Below are positions 1 through 16,494 of a stretch of 64,000 nucleotides of DNA, in pieces; position 1 is the first letter of the stretch; every line of letters begins with the position of its first letter. The notes under the pieces were generated by a model, which saw only the letters and a program-made list of their open reading frames with translations, did no database searches and was not told where the DNA came from. The DNA comes from Aptenodytes patagonicus (lineage: Eukaryota > Chordata > Aves > Sphenisciformes > Spheniscidae): positions 4,712,101 through 4,776,100 of the forward strand of contig NC_134950.1 of NCBI RefSeq assembly GCF_965638725.1, read 5' to 3'. The position numbers and the translations under genes were made by a program.

Positions 1-3000
1 GTTTCAAGAGGACTGTCATGTTGCAGGCACAGGGGGGGTGGAGGCAAGAATTAAAGCACCAGTCCCCTGTTCTACCTTCTTCTGCATAAACACTGCTTGA
101 GGAAGGGAATGCTGTTGAATCATTTGAGACCTGCCTGAGCATATCCAATAGAGGCTGCACTCCTTTGAACATCAGTGGGAAAAAGGAACAAAGAATAAAA
201 CGAGAGCTGCACAGGGAAGGTTCCCTCCTCCATCATTTTCCTGAGCTACTGCTCTAAGGACACAGGTCTATTTACCTGGTAACCCAAGCGCAGCTTCCTC
301 TCGTGGTCAGCCAAGTCCACGGTCCACAAACACTTCAGTGACTGTGCAAATGTACGCAGCTGGTGGAAGCGAAGGACATGAAGAGAGCTTGTGAAGCTAA
401 AGGGAAGTTTGGCTCCTTACAATCCAGTCTCTAACGCTTGTCATGATAATCTTTGCATTCTTGATAATAGCCTGATCCAAAGAGCACCAGAGCTGATAGA
501 TATGGCTATGATAGGCTTTGAGTCAGGCATTGTATTTTTAAACTGAGCCACTTCCCAGTTCTTAAAATGGCAGCATTTACCTCAGTGCTGCAGCTGCATT
601 GTGAAGGACAGTCTTCATTCATGGTCAGATCATTTCATGAATGAGTTTTGTAGACTTGCAGGGAAGAATTTTTATGGGGGACCTCTGGTGAGCTATTCTT
701 AATCACTGAAATTGCAGTGTTTTTCTTATGCATTGCCAATCTCGCTGGGTGTTGGAATTGCTACAGATCTGAAGTACTCCTCTTGTATAAACAGCGTGGC
801 AACAGCCACTCCTTGTGTGTGACCATCTTCCACGAATAATTGCCTATTGTCACTCAGAAGAACATCCACAGCAAATTTCAACACCCATCAGGTGTTGATA
901 CGCATACCTTCTGCTTCCTTAGGGCATGCAGCCCTGAAGAGGGACGATGCCTCGTATGGTGCATTTATTGTAGTAATTCAAAGAAATCCCCCAAAGGGCC
1001 GGAGACACTTTATAGGGCAAACTGAGCCAGGGCTACACCTCTGCCTTGCTCGCCTGTACACACGGAGCCTCTTACTCTTATTGCCGTGGCAGACAGATGG
1101 GGAAGCCACAGACAGCTGTCACGTTACGCATGGGGGACAGTGGCTAAAACTGAGGTTACCTTCTTGAACTTCAAAGTCTCTACCAAACCATGAGTGGCAT
1201 GGAGAAACTGCACAGTTTGCCCTCTCTTCCAGCACAGGGGCTGGGGACCGTTGAAGGAAGCCTGGTCTGAACAAATAAAAGGGAGTGCTCTTCCTGCTCT
1301 GAATAGCAGATCTGTTGATCTCCTCCTTAGGGGAGGATGAGAATTTTTGCTGAGGATTCAAAAGTTTTAGCTGGATTCAGGAAGAGAGAGGACAAGTGCT
1401 TGGGAGAAAGATCCATCATGGGTCACTAAATAGAGCAACTAACTGAGGCTCAGAAAATCCCCTGAATTAAAATAGTCTGAGGTTGGGAGAGTATTTAAGG
1501 AGCTGAAAAAAATCACACATACTTGTTCTGTTCTCATTTCTCCCTCATGTCTGCTACAGCCTCCGTGCAAAAGAGAGTTCTGGGCTAAATGAACCTTGGC
1601 CCTGAACCAGAACTGCCTTTCTGACCATCTTTGTGCCACTGTTTCAAGAGAAAGAAAATGGTTTCTTGATAACTTGTGTAGAAAAATAAATAAGTTATCT
1701 CTTTTTCTTTCTAGCTTTGATCATGTTTTTCGGTTATTTTGCTGCTTTGGGGGCTTTTTTCCTTATCTGGTTTGTTGTGACTCCTGTGGTTCAGCTGGAA
1801 GATGGCTCATGGATTGGCCCCTTCTTGGACAGAGACAGCCATTAGATCTCCCTCACGGAGCATCTCTGACAGGTCAACAGGAGCGACTGGAGAGGTCCAC
1901 AAAAGTAACTCAGAAGCCAGCTGCCCTTGCAGCTAGGTCTTGCCTTCGTTACAGAGTAAACTGAAGGTAAAACAGGAGAGCTGCTATAACACAATAGCAC
2001 GTACACACTCTTACCTTGAACGTGGGAGACTTCTAACTCTCATTGGCTTCTTGTAGAGGGAGTAGGAGAAATGTTGGGTTAGCACAGCTGTCAGCAGCCA
2101 GGGCAACCACTACACAGCTCAGGGCTTATCTTCCAGCCTGTTTGCTCTCCTTCAAGTTAGACTAAACCGAGAGGAACTACGATACGTGTTGACACTTCGA
2201 GTTAACCTTCCTTTTGGTCACTAATTAAGGTTTGCTCCTTCGGTAGCTCTGTTTACAACTGTCCAGGTCCCCAGTCAGTCACTTTTCCACAGAATAAAAG
2301 ACTTTTTTTTTACCTTGTGGAGGAAACATTTGGCCAGGAAAGATCCTCTTAGCCACTTCCATCTATATTAAAGAGAGAAAAGCTCTTCACTCATCCCTTA
2401 CCCCTCCAACCCTTTCCATGCCAGCTTTACAAAGAGATATTTTCTAGATTCTTCATCTTTACGGTTTCCTTTTCTTTCAGTTATGCCATACACCCCTGGG
2501 TCCCAATCCTGCACTCAGGCTGACAATGAACTTTCTGTTCTGGGTGTATGTGTCTCTGCCTCTCACTCGGGTGATGCCAGCTCAGCCTGGCACTCTGGCA
2601 GAGCCCACGAGGTGAGCCATTGATCATCCTGTCCGACATCAATCCTTCTCCCTGAAGTTTGCCTGACTGCTCTGCTGTAGATGGAACGACTGAAGGACAC
2701 TTCTATTTGGATGTTATTTGCTCTGTGGTTCAAATACGGATTTCTGCTGGTGAGTCTGGATGAGCAAAGACTGGTCCTCAGAGAGGTGGATACTTTCTCG
2801 GCAACAAGGTCAGCAAAAAAGAAGAAAATCCCAAATTCTTGTAGACGTAAATAGATGTTTGAAAAGTGACTGTGACTTTTCTCTAAGCAATATTGAAACC
2901 TTTGCAAGTACACAGAACTACAAATATTTCCCATTCCACAACCCCAGCAAAATGCTAATACTTAGATATTTCTCCCGAAAGCACTACACCAATCCGCAGC

Positions 3001-4379
3001 TTGACACTGCAGTCTGATCAGAGGAAGACTGTGAGCTCATGGCCGTGCCTGTACCCTCCATGACTGTCACGCCCCTCTGTGCCCTGGAGTCCCATGGACA
3101 CCTCGTCCCTTCCCAGCTGCCCACAGGCTCTGCTTCGACCCCACGCTAACCACCACTTTCCAGCTAAAGGTTAATTACTCCAGGGGACATTTCCATCCAA
3201 GCTGTTGCCCGCAGGTTGCAGTCCCTGCCTGAGTGCTATTTTTAGACCAGCTTCTTCGTTGCTATTGATCCCAGTCACCCTCTGTTAATTAGATACACAC
3301 AACACACACAGCATTTGCAGCTCATTTATCAATTCCGTTCAGCACCTCCCTCCCCTGAGATGTAATTTGGAGCCCTCCTTGAATCATGCTATTGAACTTT
3401 CCCAGCAACTTTGCTATAGGATTCTCTGTGTTGCAAACTATTTATAGATTATTCTTCTTCTCCTGCTCTCCCTTGGGGAATCAGAAATGGGCAACAGTAA
3501 TCAGACTTCTATTTTTAAGGAGTTGATCGAAACCAGATATTTCCTCTTTTCTCTTTCTTTCCCCTCCTTCCCCCTGTTGCTGTTATGTACAGGCTTCTTT
3601 CGGCAGGCGAGACCTTCCTGCTCCGTGTGGTGCTGTAACGATTCTGGTAATGCTCAGGTGATGTGATGCAGAATTTGCCCTGGCTGAAATCTTGTTTGCT
3701 GAATTAATGAAATGAATTCCTCCTCCTCTCCGCGTCCAAGAGTTTCACAAAGGGCTTTGTGACCTGTTTTGTTTGCTCAGCCTGAGACGCACCTTTCAGA
3801 GGGCTTCAGACTTGCAGACTGCCTTCTCAGCCCGCAGATTTGATCCATTTGCAAGGCACTGGGTTCCCATTGCCCCCTTGTACCTCAGGAAGGGCATCCA
3901 ATGGCCTTAGACAACGTGTAGTCGGGAGTGAGATAGGTGGAGTTGCTTTTAGGGATGAAGGATGACAGTAGTGAGCACTGGGGTCCTAGGATTTGAGAAA
4001 GACCTAAACGAGGGAACATCACCTGAGGCTCAGAGAAATCAGAAGCAGCTCAGTGTTCATTGAGTAAGGTTGAAAATCCCAGCTCTAACGCAGGAGGGGG
4101 CCTACAGTTAGCACAGGCAAGGTGACACCAGAAGGGACAGCCTTGTCTCAGGGAATACATGAAAGCAGCCCCAAGCTTCCATAGTGGCACCTGCTGCTGA
4201 AAATCTGATGGGGAAGTGGGAGAGAGGTGTGCCCAGAGGAGCCGGGCAGGGTGCAGGGAGGGGCCCTGGCCTGAAGCCATGCGTTCGCAGTGGGCCTGGG
4301 GCAGCCGTGGGGGCTGCAGCACCCCCAGCAGCGTGATGGCTCGGGAGTCATGGGGCTGGGCCGTGTGGAAGCAGGGCTG
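1..4379. other. Upstream intergenic DNA, no gene recognised
   Basis: Unique-looking, moderately AT-rich sequence with no open frame resembling a known protein and no recognisable RNA gene. The only defined element is a small palindromic repeat at 470-528. In human, the 3' end of TRAPPC9 lies upstream of KCNK9 (from memory). I looked for a TRAPPC9-like exon on the + strand and saw none, so any such exon must lie further upstream. Confidence 0.6.
470..528. repeat. Short palindromic (MITE-like) repeat, copy 1
   Basis: The arms are 470-482 (GCCTGATCCAAAG) and 516-528 (CTTTGAGTCAGGC). The reverse complement of the second matches the first at 11 of 13 positions. The same arm sequence recurs as a perfect 13-bp inverted repeat at 15013-15081, so this is a dispersed family rather than a chance hairpin. 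It resembles a short hairpin repeat I remember from reptile and bird genomes, but I cannot name it. Confidence 0.55.
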
Positions 4380-5375
4380 GCTCTGAGCCAGTGGGACATG
4401 GCACTGTGTGTGCATGTGTTGTATGTGGGGATCTACGCGTGTGCCTGTGCTTGGGGAGGTTGTGGTGTGGTTGGGGAAGGGGCTGTGTGGTGTGCATGGG
4501 ATGGGGGTGGTGTGTGGAGGGCTGTGGTGTGGTCGTGCAGTATGTGTGGGGATGGGTTTTGTATGGGGGGCTTTCACGTGTGTGATGCTGTGGCGTGGTT
4601 GCTGGGGACTGGGGGGGAGGACTGTAGTATGTGGGGCTGTGTTTGGGGGGCTGTGTGTGTGTGGAGCTGCGTGTGTGGGCGTTGTGGTGTGGAGCTGTGG
4701 TATGTGGGGCAGTGTGTGTGTGGAGGCTGTGTGAACGGGGCTGTGGGGCTGTGTCCGTGTGTGGGGCCACGGTGTGGAGCTGTGGCGTGTGTGTGTGTGT
4801 GGGGGCAGCGTGGGTGCGGTGCTGTGTGAGTGGAGCTGTGGTGCATGGGGCTGCAGCGTGTGGAGCTCTGTGTGTGTGTGTGGATATGAAGCTGTGGTGT
4901 GCGTGGCTGTGTGTACGTGTGGAGCTGTGGTGTGTGGGGCCGTGTGTGTGAATGTGTGGAGCTGCAGTGTGTGGAGCTGCGGTGTGTGGGGCCGTGTGTG
5001 TGAATGTGTGGAGCTGCGGTGTGTGGAGCTGCGGTGTGTGGGGCCGTGTGTGTGAACGTGTGGAGCTGCGGTGTGTGGAGCTGCGGTGTGTGGGGCCGTG
5101 TGTGTGAACGTGTGGAGCTGCGGTGTGTGGAGCTGCGGTGTGTGGGGCCGTGTGTGTGAACGTGTGGAGCTGCGGTGTGTGGAGCTGCGGTGTGTGGGGC
5201 CGTGTGTGTGAATGTGTGGAGCTGCGGTGTGTGGAGCTGCGGTGTGTGGGGCCGTGTGTGTGAACGTGTGGAGCTGCGGTGTGTGGAGCTGTGGTGTGTG
5301 GGGCCGTGTGTGTGAATGTGTGGAGCGGTGCGTGCGTGGGGGGGCGGTGGTGTGGGGAGCTGTGGTGTGTGAGGT
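4380..5375. repeat. GT-rich minisatellite with a 52-bp core unit
   Basis: A 1-kb block made almost only of G and T, with some C, on the + strand. From about 4905 to 5325 it is a regular tandem array. The landmark GGGGCC recurs with its first C at 4940, 4992, 5044, 5096, 5148, 5200, 5252 and 5304, exactly 52 bp apart (eight units). Each unit holds two copies of a 15-mer, GTGTGGAGCTGCGGT, followed by a GGGGCC(GT)n segment. Units differ mainly at one AACG/AATG site, as expected from CpG decay. The 4380-4905 part is degenerate (G-runs, GT runs). Long minus-strand open frames here (His-Thr-Pro-Ala-rich) are translations of the repeat, not evidence of a gene. Confidence 0.93.
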
Positions 5376-6011
5376 AGACCTCAGCGTGGGGCCGCGGGGC
5401 CGCCGTCCCCCGGGCGGGCGCAGGGCTACCTGAGGTGCGACCCGCCGCGGCCCTGTGCGCCGCCCGGCCGCTCCCTCCGTCCCGCCGATCCCTCTCTCGC
5501 TCCCGCCCCCAGCACGGGGTGTGGCGGCTGAGCCCGCGGCGCGGCCGGGGCGGGACGGCGGCCGCGGGGGAGGGGCAGCCCACCTGTCCCGGCCGTTACC
5601 CGCTGCTCGGCTGCGGGGGCGGGGACGGCCGGTGCGCGCTGCGCCCGCCCCACTCCGGGCTGTCCCTGAGGGAGCGCCGCGAGCCCGCCCCGCCGCCGCC
5701 GCCGCCACCGCCCGGCCCCGCTCGGCGGCCGGGGCGTGGCCAAGCCCGGGGGAGGCGGGAAAGAGCCGCGCCGGGGGAGCCCGGCGGCTTCTCCCTGACA
5801 GGGCGGCGCCGACGGGGTTAACCCGCTCCCCGCGGCGGGCCGGGGCGAGCTCCCGCCTCCCGTGCCAGCACCGGAGCAGGCACACACACACTCACACACT
5901 CACACGCGCAGGCGATGGCTGAGGGGCGCGGGCTCGATCTTCCCCGAGATGATGTCAAGAGCTTGGGAGAAGGAGGAGGAGGAGGAGGAGGACGGTTGCT
6001 CTTTTTCTTAA

Positions 6012-10415
<4,404 letters not shown>

Positions 10416-10419
10416 CGCA

Positions 10420-10730
10420 GGCGTTTATCGCTGGCCACGGACCACGAGCCAGCAGCGATCGGTAGCCTGGCAGGGACCGGGTCTTCCCCGCCGGAGCCGG
10501 GGAGCGCGGCGCCGCCGGGCGGCCCCGGGCGGGGCGGGCGGGGCGGGCCGTGGTGCTGAAGGGACAGCTCCGGCAGCGCCGTCCGCCGCCTCCGCGCCGC
10601 CAGCTCCGGCCTCCCCCCCCGCGTCGGGCAACCCCCGCGGCTTGTCGCTGCCTGCGAAAACACATCATTAAAGGCCTGTTGGGACGGGAGCGTGAAAAAC
10701 TGGAAGGCTCCCGTGGGAGGCGAAGCGCTG
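10420..10730. promoter_or_regulatory. Intragenic CpG island in intron 1
   Basis: An isolated GC-rich, CpG-dense block about 3 kb downstream of exon 1, with AT-rich intron on both sides. It contains overlapping GGGCGG boxes (Sp/KLF type) at 10517-10547 and further CCG/GCC-rich sequence to about 10640. This is the composition of a promoter CpG island. It could drive an alternative KCNK9 first exon, an antisense transcript or a non-coding RNA. Short open frames across it on both strands are explained by base composition. No TATA box or clear first-exon donor was identified. Confidence 0.6.
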
Positions 10731-13189
10731 AGATTTGGTCAAGTCTCACATTTCCTCTAATCTACGGCATTTGGCTTTTATTAGAGGGTGGTAGGGGGTT
10801 GTTGCTCACTTGTCAAGCTGAGTACTAAACAAAGAAGCGAGGGCTGATCAAGTAAATGGAAACTGTTTTTTTCACCTGTGACACAACATTTTTTCTACTC
10901 CCCAGGTGCAATGTTGCTTTTTTCCTATTTTTTTTTGAACTGACCCAAGGAAAAAAAAAAAACCAAACAACTGCAGGTGCTACAACATACGCTCTTAAAA
11001 CCCATTAGCAGAAGAAAAATACCCTGCTTTCACAAAGTTTTGGTCATGTTTGCATTCTGTGAAAGTTTTTAGGTGATCAAAAAGAACTAATAAGCTGTTC
11101 TTGGCTCTCACCAGTTGCTGAGTTTATTTCGGGATTGTTCTCACTTCAGAGTTAGCTAGTATAATTTCCTATCCGTTTTCAGTTACACAGCCATTTCCAG
11201 TTACACAGCCAAAATGATGTCAGAGAGCGGTTTAATCAAGTTCTCCATCCAGTTATTTGTCTTCTATGAGATACACTGTAGAATACACCACAGAGTTCAT
11301 CAAGAGGCAGGATACGATGAATGAAAACACCAACTTTTGAAAATAAAACGTAATTCCTAGGATTCCTACTAAGTTTTAATGCCCTTTTCTACAGGTTTAT
11401 AGGATTGAGTAAACTGCTTCTATGTAAGCAGGTTTCAACACTGTCAGAATGTGTTATTGGTATGGATATCGCTCCATCATTTAGGCCTTAAAGGGTGATA
11501 GTCATACTTGATTTAACACCACCGAGCTCTAGTAAACACTGAATATTTCTGGAGGCTTGTGCAGAATGTAAAGAGCTGAAAGCTGTTTATGTCACCCTAA
11601 AATGAACTGAAACAACAAACAGATTGAGGATTTTTATTTATTTATTTTTTCCTGAGAAGTAACTGTAAGGAGAGCAAAATTCAGACAGTGCGTGCTGTGA
11701 ATTGCTAGTCTCTTTTTCTAGCTTTTAGGCCTTTGTATTCAGTCTCAAACCTACTACAAGCAGTGACTGAACTATCCTGGTGAGCAGAGACAAAATATTT
11801 TTTAAGAATGTGGTACAATACCTGTAATGGTGAATGGAATATCCACCTATTGACAGCTGTTTGGCTACTGAGTAGCTAAACATTCAGGAACTTTCTAAAT
11901 CCAGATGAGGAGATGGCATCCTTCTGGCAGATGGTGGCCTGACAGGGAGTTTGAACCTGCATTAATGAACTAAGCAAACACATGCTTAAATCCATTTCGG
12001 GATAGTAGTTAAGTCTCTGTATCCTTTCTCTGCATCACTTCACCCTTCTGTAAAATGGGTATAAGAATACCAAGTTGGTAGTGTTGCGATGTCTCTAATT
12101 TGGTTTAGAAACAGACATAAGTGTTTTTACGTGTGAATTATTTTGTTAGTATTGCTCGTCCTTTAAGACCAGCCACTGGCGTTTTGAGTCTGCTCTTGGT
12201 TTTTGACGGATGGTAAAGTTTAGAGGCAGTCCACTGAAAAGCGTTGAGTAGGGAATCATGGCAGGTGGACAATTTGCGATGGAAAGAAAGAAAAGAAAGG
12301 AAGAAGACAAGGCATGAAAAGGGAAAGATAGAGAACAAAGACACCAGTGCTTTGGTCAGTTAACTGCTACATTCATGACTTGCCAGGACCATGAAGGTCA
12401 TATCTCGTATAAAAAACCCAAACAAGCACAGAGTAGATTAAAGCTACTCTATTATTAATAAACTCAGATGAAAGTAGAGAGCAAGATTTTCTGGTGATAT
12501 GAATGCTTGTAGATGCACTGAAGTAATGAATCTATTCATTCACACCATCTGAAGCTTCAGTGGAGAATACTGGATGATCAGGACTCGTAATATCTGTTGG
12601 TGGTATCTCCCAGGCAAGGAGGAGGTCAGCTTCAGCGAGCTGCATGAAGATGAACTGTGCGTAGGATTTTGCTCCCCTGCATAACTAAAATATTCTGCAA
12701 GAACTTTTCACACTATATTCTTTGTCTCATGGAGATTTAAAAAAAAAAAAAATAAAATATCCAAAATAGTTCTGCTAACACAGAGGGGATTTTGTGACTA
12801 CTTTGCTCACATGTTCATAGAAACAGTTCTTGAGTTCTTGAAAACTGGTTTTGCAATGATACCTCACATTCCTGCCAGAGGCACATTAGCAGAAGCTTTT
12901 TAAAAATCACTGATAAGCAAAGCGAAAATACAGCTCAGACTGATGCTGAACTGCAACTTCCCGCTGTACGGCTTACTGGCAGTGCAAATGCAATATCCAG
13001 TAAGAGTCTGAAAACAGTTTTGGGGAAGCATCGAGAAACCTCTAGCCACTCAGCTGAGTGATGGTGTCAGCAGATTTCCTTAGCATCACCAAGCTTGAGA
13101 AATTAGTGTCTTCTAGTGTTTTAGGATTTGGTGCCCTTTGATTTCCTCGTAACTAGTTATAACTTCTTTCTTTAACTGAAGCAAGTGAG
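10731..13189. other. Intron DNA, no gene recognised
   Basis: AT-rich sequence with short A/T runs (10943-10962, 12739-12753). A local duplication of TTACACAGCC occurs at 11183-11210. No coding or repeat-family similarity was recognised. Confidence 0.45.
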
Positions 13190-13425
13190 ATTTAGATTAG
13201 GCACGAGGAAACTCTTTCCAGCTGTCAGGGTGGTTGCGTGCTGGAAGCGATTGCCTTAGGAGATTCCGGAATCATCATCAGTGGAACATTTTAAAAAGAG
13301 TTTAGACAAAAATCTGTCAGGAATGGCTAAGTCATAGCTGCTTTTGCCTTTGGGGAGGAAGATGGACTGGCTGATCTCTTGAAGTCTTTATCAGCCGTAT
13401 GTTCTATGATTTTCTGAATCTTCCT
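13190..13425 (+). mobile_element. Old CR1/LINE 3'-end relic
   Basis: The order matches the C-terminal coding end plus 3' UTR of CR1-type LINEs. A 'TTTAGATTAGG..GAGGAAACTCTTTCC' segment is followed by a 'GGAAGCGATTGCCTTAGGAGATT' equivalent of the conserved LPREVVE-coding region. Then comes 'GGAACATTTTAAAAAGAG' (the VFKRR region) and a degenerate end TTCTATGATTTTCTG. It is heavily diverged, severely 5'-truncated and non-functional. Confidence 0.6.
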
Positions 13426-15012
13426 TTTTCCACGTCTCGAGCTCTAATAGTTCCTGGGCTAGCTTGTTTTCCTCGAGAAAGAAAACCAAAGATCTTTGAA
13501 ATTCCATTTTCTCCACTATATGGTCTTTGCTTATTGATTATTTTTCTACGCAGTAAAACCATCTACGTGCCTTTGCAAGTGTCAGCATAGAAATATGTGT
13601 TTGCCCACTGACAAGGCTATAAGTTAGAGGTGTCGCTGAGTCTTTTGGGAAAGAAGTTAGCTGAAGAAGAAAATGATCCTGCTGATACAAGGATGGCAAG
13701 CAGAAATGTACAGGGCAGAATTGGAGGGAGAGGAGGTGTTCTAGACTAAGAATAAGGGAAGGAGTTTAGCTGTTAGCTATGGGCTTACGCCTGCTTCAAT
13801 GAAAAAGAATAAAAATCCCTTTGCTTTCTCTGGGAACAGCATCAGAACTATGAGAGTTGATATAAAGTAAAACTGATTAATGGAGAGCTTGCCTTTTGGA
13901 CACCATGGGTTTTGGGACAGATGCTGCTGGTCTGGTCTGGCACAAAGCAAGAACCAGAATGCTGTTGTCTTCCCTTGAAGGCAATCTGAGCTGAGGTGCT
14001 TAGTTCCTTCAATGCCCGGAGCGTATTCCTTCATAAATGCTGAAAGCCATGCTCATGGCTTTGAGCTGGAGTTACACAGCACTTTATATTCAGAACGCTG
14101 TACTGACATTAGGTGATTCATCTTCACAACACCTCTGTGTAAAAATTATCCTCAATTTAGAGACAAGAAGATAAAATGACTTTCTGAAGATTCAGGTTGG
14201 GAACTATTTCTAATTGCCGAACAGCTCACTTCTCTCTCTTTCAGACCACATGGCATTAGTTTATAGCCAGATTAAACAGTGAAAATGAACCAAAGGCAGA
14301 GGTCCATAATGAATTCAAGGTGATATTAGCAAACTCCTGCAGCTTAGGTCTTCTGACATGCAATAATAGCAGAACCTGGAGCTTTATTACATCAAGGAGC
14401 ATATACAATTCTGGGTAATTATCTCTGTTATTACTATGCGTCTTCTGTCAAAGGCCCTTTAGGTTTTTAGGTACCCAGCTTCTATGGATTTTACTGAAGA
14501 TCCTTGACTGGATTTGGATAAAGGCCGCATGAAATATCCCCTTCCCCTGCAACAGATGCTAGCAAGGTCGCTTGCTGGTGATGCAGAACTAATCAGTAAG
14601 AGTCCTTGCTGCTTCTAAGTTGAACTAACAGGTTACTGTGGACTTGGAACAGATGTTTGCTCTGTGTAGCAGGCCTATTCATCTCTTTTTGGCTTGTGGA
14701 TATTTTGAAGCAAAGCCATTGACTACTTTCGAAATTTCGCATACGTGGGTTGCTGTGATGCAAATTAATTTGAATTCGTTACCTTTTCTGTAACAAATTC
14801 AAATTCTTCGTCCATGGAATCTACTGACCTCAAGTTAAAATGTATGGATAGAGTCCTTCCCCTGGGTTACCTATACCCTACCAGGTGTCTGTGACTTGAC
14901 TGGCTACAACTAACATTGATATTGTTGGTGATGTAGCTACGTCAGTTTCTTTGATTAAAGTGAGAAGGTCTATGGATTAGGGAATGTTAGGCAAAAAACC
15001 CCCAGAAATTAA
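13426..15012. other. Intron DNA, no gene recognised
   Basis: Ordinary AT-rich sequence with chance ORFs only. The block at about 14240-14440 is AT-rich with several ATTA cores and could be conserved non-coding DNA, but nothing in a single sequence can show this. Confidence 0.4.
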
Positions 15013-15081
15013 GGCCTGATCCAAAGTCCGTTGTAAATAATGGAGAGAATATTTTGAGTCACAGTAGTTTTGGATCAGGCC
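15013..15081. repeat. Short palindromic (MITE-like) repeat, copy 2
   Basis: A perfect 13-bp inverted repeat, GGCCTGATCCAAA at 15013-15025 and TTTGGATCAGGCC at 15069-15081, spaced by 43 bp. The arms match those of the element at 470-528. The inner part is diverged, but the halves next to the arms still look weakly self-complementary. This suggests the whole unit was once one long hairpin. Confidence 0.7.
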
Positions 15082-15089
15082 ATTATTTG

Positions 15090-16434
15090 ACATGAATTCT
15101 ACAGTGCAAGGAGCTATATTCTATAGCAAACCAATTCCTGGAAAATATCTGTAATAGCAGTTTTCAGATTTATTTTTTTTTAATAACGAAGCAAACAGAG
15201 TTTGTGGACTTAGACCGTATGTTGACTTTGGCATTTATACTGATTTTTAATTTTTTAATTGAAAGTGAAAGGCTAAACTACATGCCTACTGCATACCTTA
15301 AACTTTGAGCAAAGAGAAATCTTGAGGAAGAATGTTGATGCTTTTTATTCCATTTATTTGTTTTGGTGGTGGTTTTTTTTATTTTGCTTTCTTTCATTGA
15401 TGCCAGACAGTTAACAACCTCTTCAGATCCAAACTCTTCTGATCCACTGAGACACTTTTTTTTTTTTTTTTTAAAGCATACTGCGCACTTATTTCTTTTC
15501 TGTTTCAGGGGAAGAACCTCTTAAGTTTCTTAGCAGTTTTATTCTTTTTAAGGAGTTAAGTGACCATTTTTTAAAAATATCTGGCCAATTGCCACAGAGG
15601 CTTATGCAGTCATCAGTTGGTTAAAGGGTTCAGTATCCTTTTTAACTGCTTTCATTATGGAGATGATTAGGGCATGTCAGTGAAAGACAGATCTCTATTA
15701 AGGACTTGTGTATTTGTTACTTGTTAGGATGATTAGGAGGGAATAGTCTATATTGTCCTTTCAATTCCCTGCACCAGCAAGAAAGAAGAGCTTCAGAGAA
15801 AAGCAGGCAAGTAGTGGGGTTAAAAGGTATCTGATGGGAAGCTGATTGTCTTCTTGCTCTCCTGTCACAGAAGAAGATCACTCCCTTCGGGAGCTGCGTG
15901 AGCCTTCTCCGGAAAATTTCACAGAGAGCTTTAGGGCACAGATTGATGAATGAAAACTGCAGCAGCTCTCTCTAATTGTATAGTGCAGGAGATTAGCTAT
16001 GAGGAAATGTTCTTAGACTCCCAATTTAGGGATATTCTTGACATATTGAAGGGAAGGTAGAAATAAGAGAGATCTACTCCCAAGGCAATTGGCACTGTCA
16101 GCAATTTCTGCTGTATGTGACCATTAACTCATTACAGAGGTGTTTTGGGTGCAGATGGAATATTTTATTTTTTCCACTCTCTTTTCTTTTGATGTCCTCT
16201 AGAGAGGATGTCCTCCTCCTATGTTTAAACCATCACAGGCCATTGCTATGGGAACTGTATCAGAAACAAACTGTCGTAACAAACCTGTGACCACCTCGAG
16301 TTTGGAGTTGTCACTTTGCTGCATTTCACACCAATCTGGATCTTTTCAGGACCAGACACAGTAGGAAAAGGTGTTGAATACTCTTGTTTCAAAGATCTAG
16401 GCCTCCATTACTTGAACTAATGAACAGTTGCTGT
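15090..16434. other. Intron DNA with homopolymer T runs
   Basis: AT-rich. A T18 run lies near 15454-15471 and shorter T runs lie at 15173-15181 and 15374-15380. No gene or repeat family was recognised. Confidence 0.45.
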
Positions 16435-16494
16435 TAGAATCATAGAACCATTTAGGTTGGAAAAGACCTTTAAGATCATCGAGTCCAACTGTTA
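16435..16494 (-). mobile_element. CR1 3'-tail fragment (antisense)
   Basis: Reads AGAATCATAGAACC, then TTAGGTTGGAAAAGACCT, then AAGATCATCGAGTCCAAC. This is the reverse complement of the CR1 3' terminus (GTTGGACT..GATCTT..AGGTC..TTCCAACC..ATGATTCT). Only about 60 bp is present, an extreme 5' truncation typical of CR1. Confidence 0.85.

Noticed and set aside
1..4379. Search for the TRAPPC9 3' end expected from human gene order
   Set aside because: No frame resembling TRAPPC9 was seen. It presumably lies further upstream.
4050..5891. Minus-strand 613-codon His/Thr/Pro-rich open frame
   Set aside because: It is a translation of the GT-rich minisatellite plus a CpG island. There is no domain, and the other minus frames are open over the same repeat.
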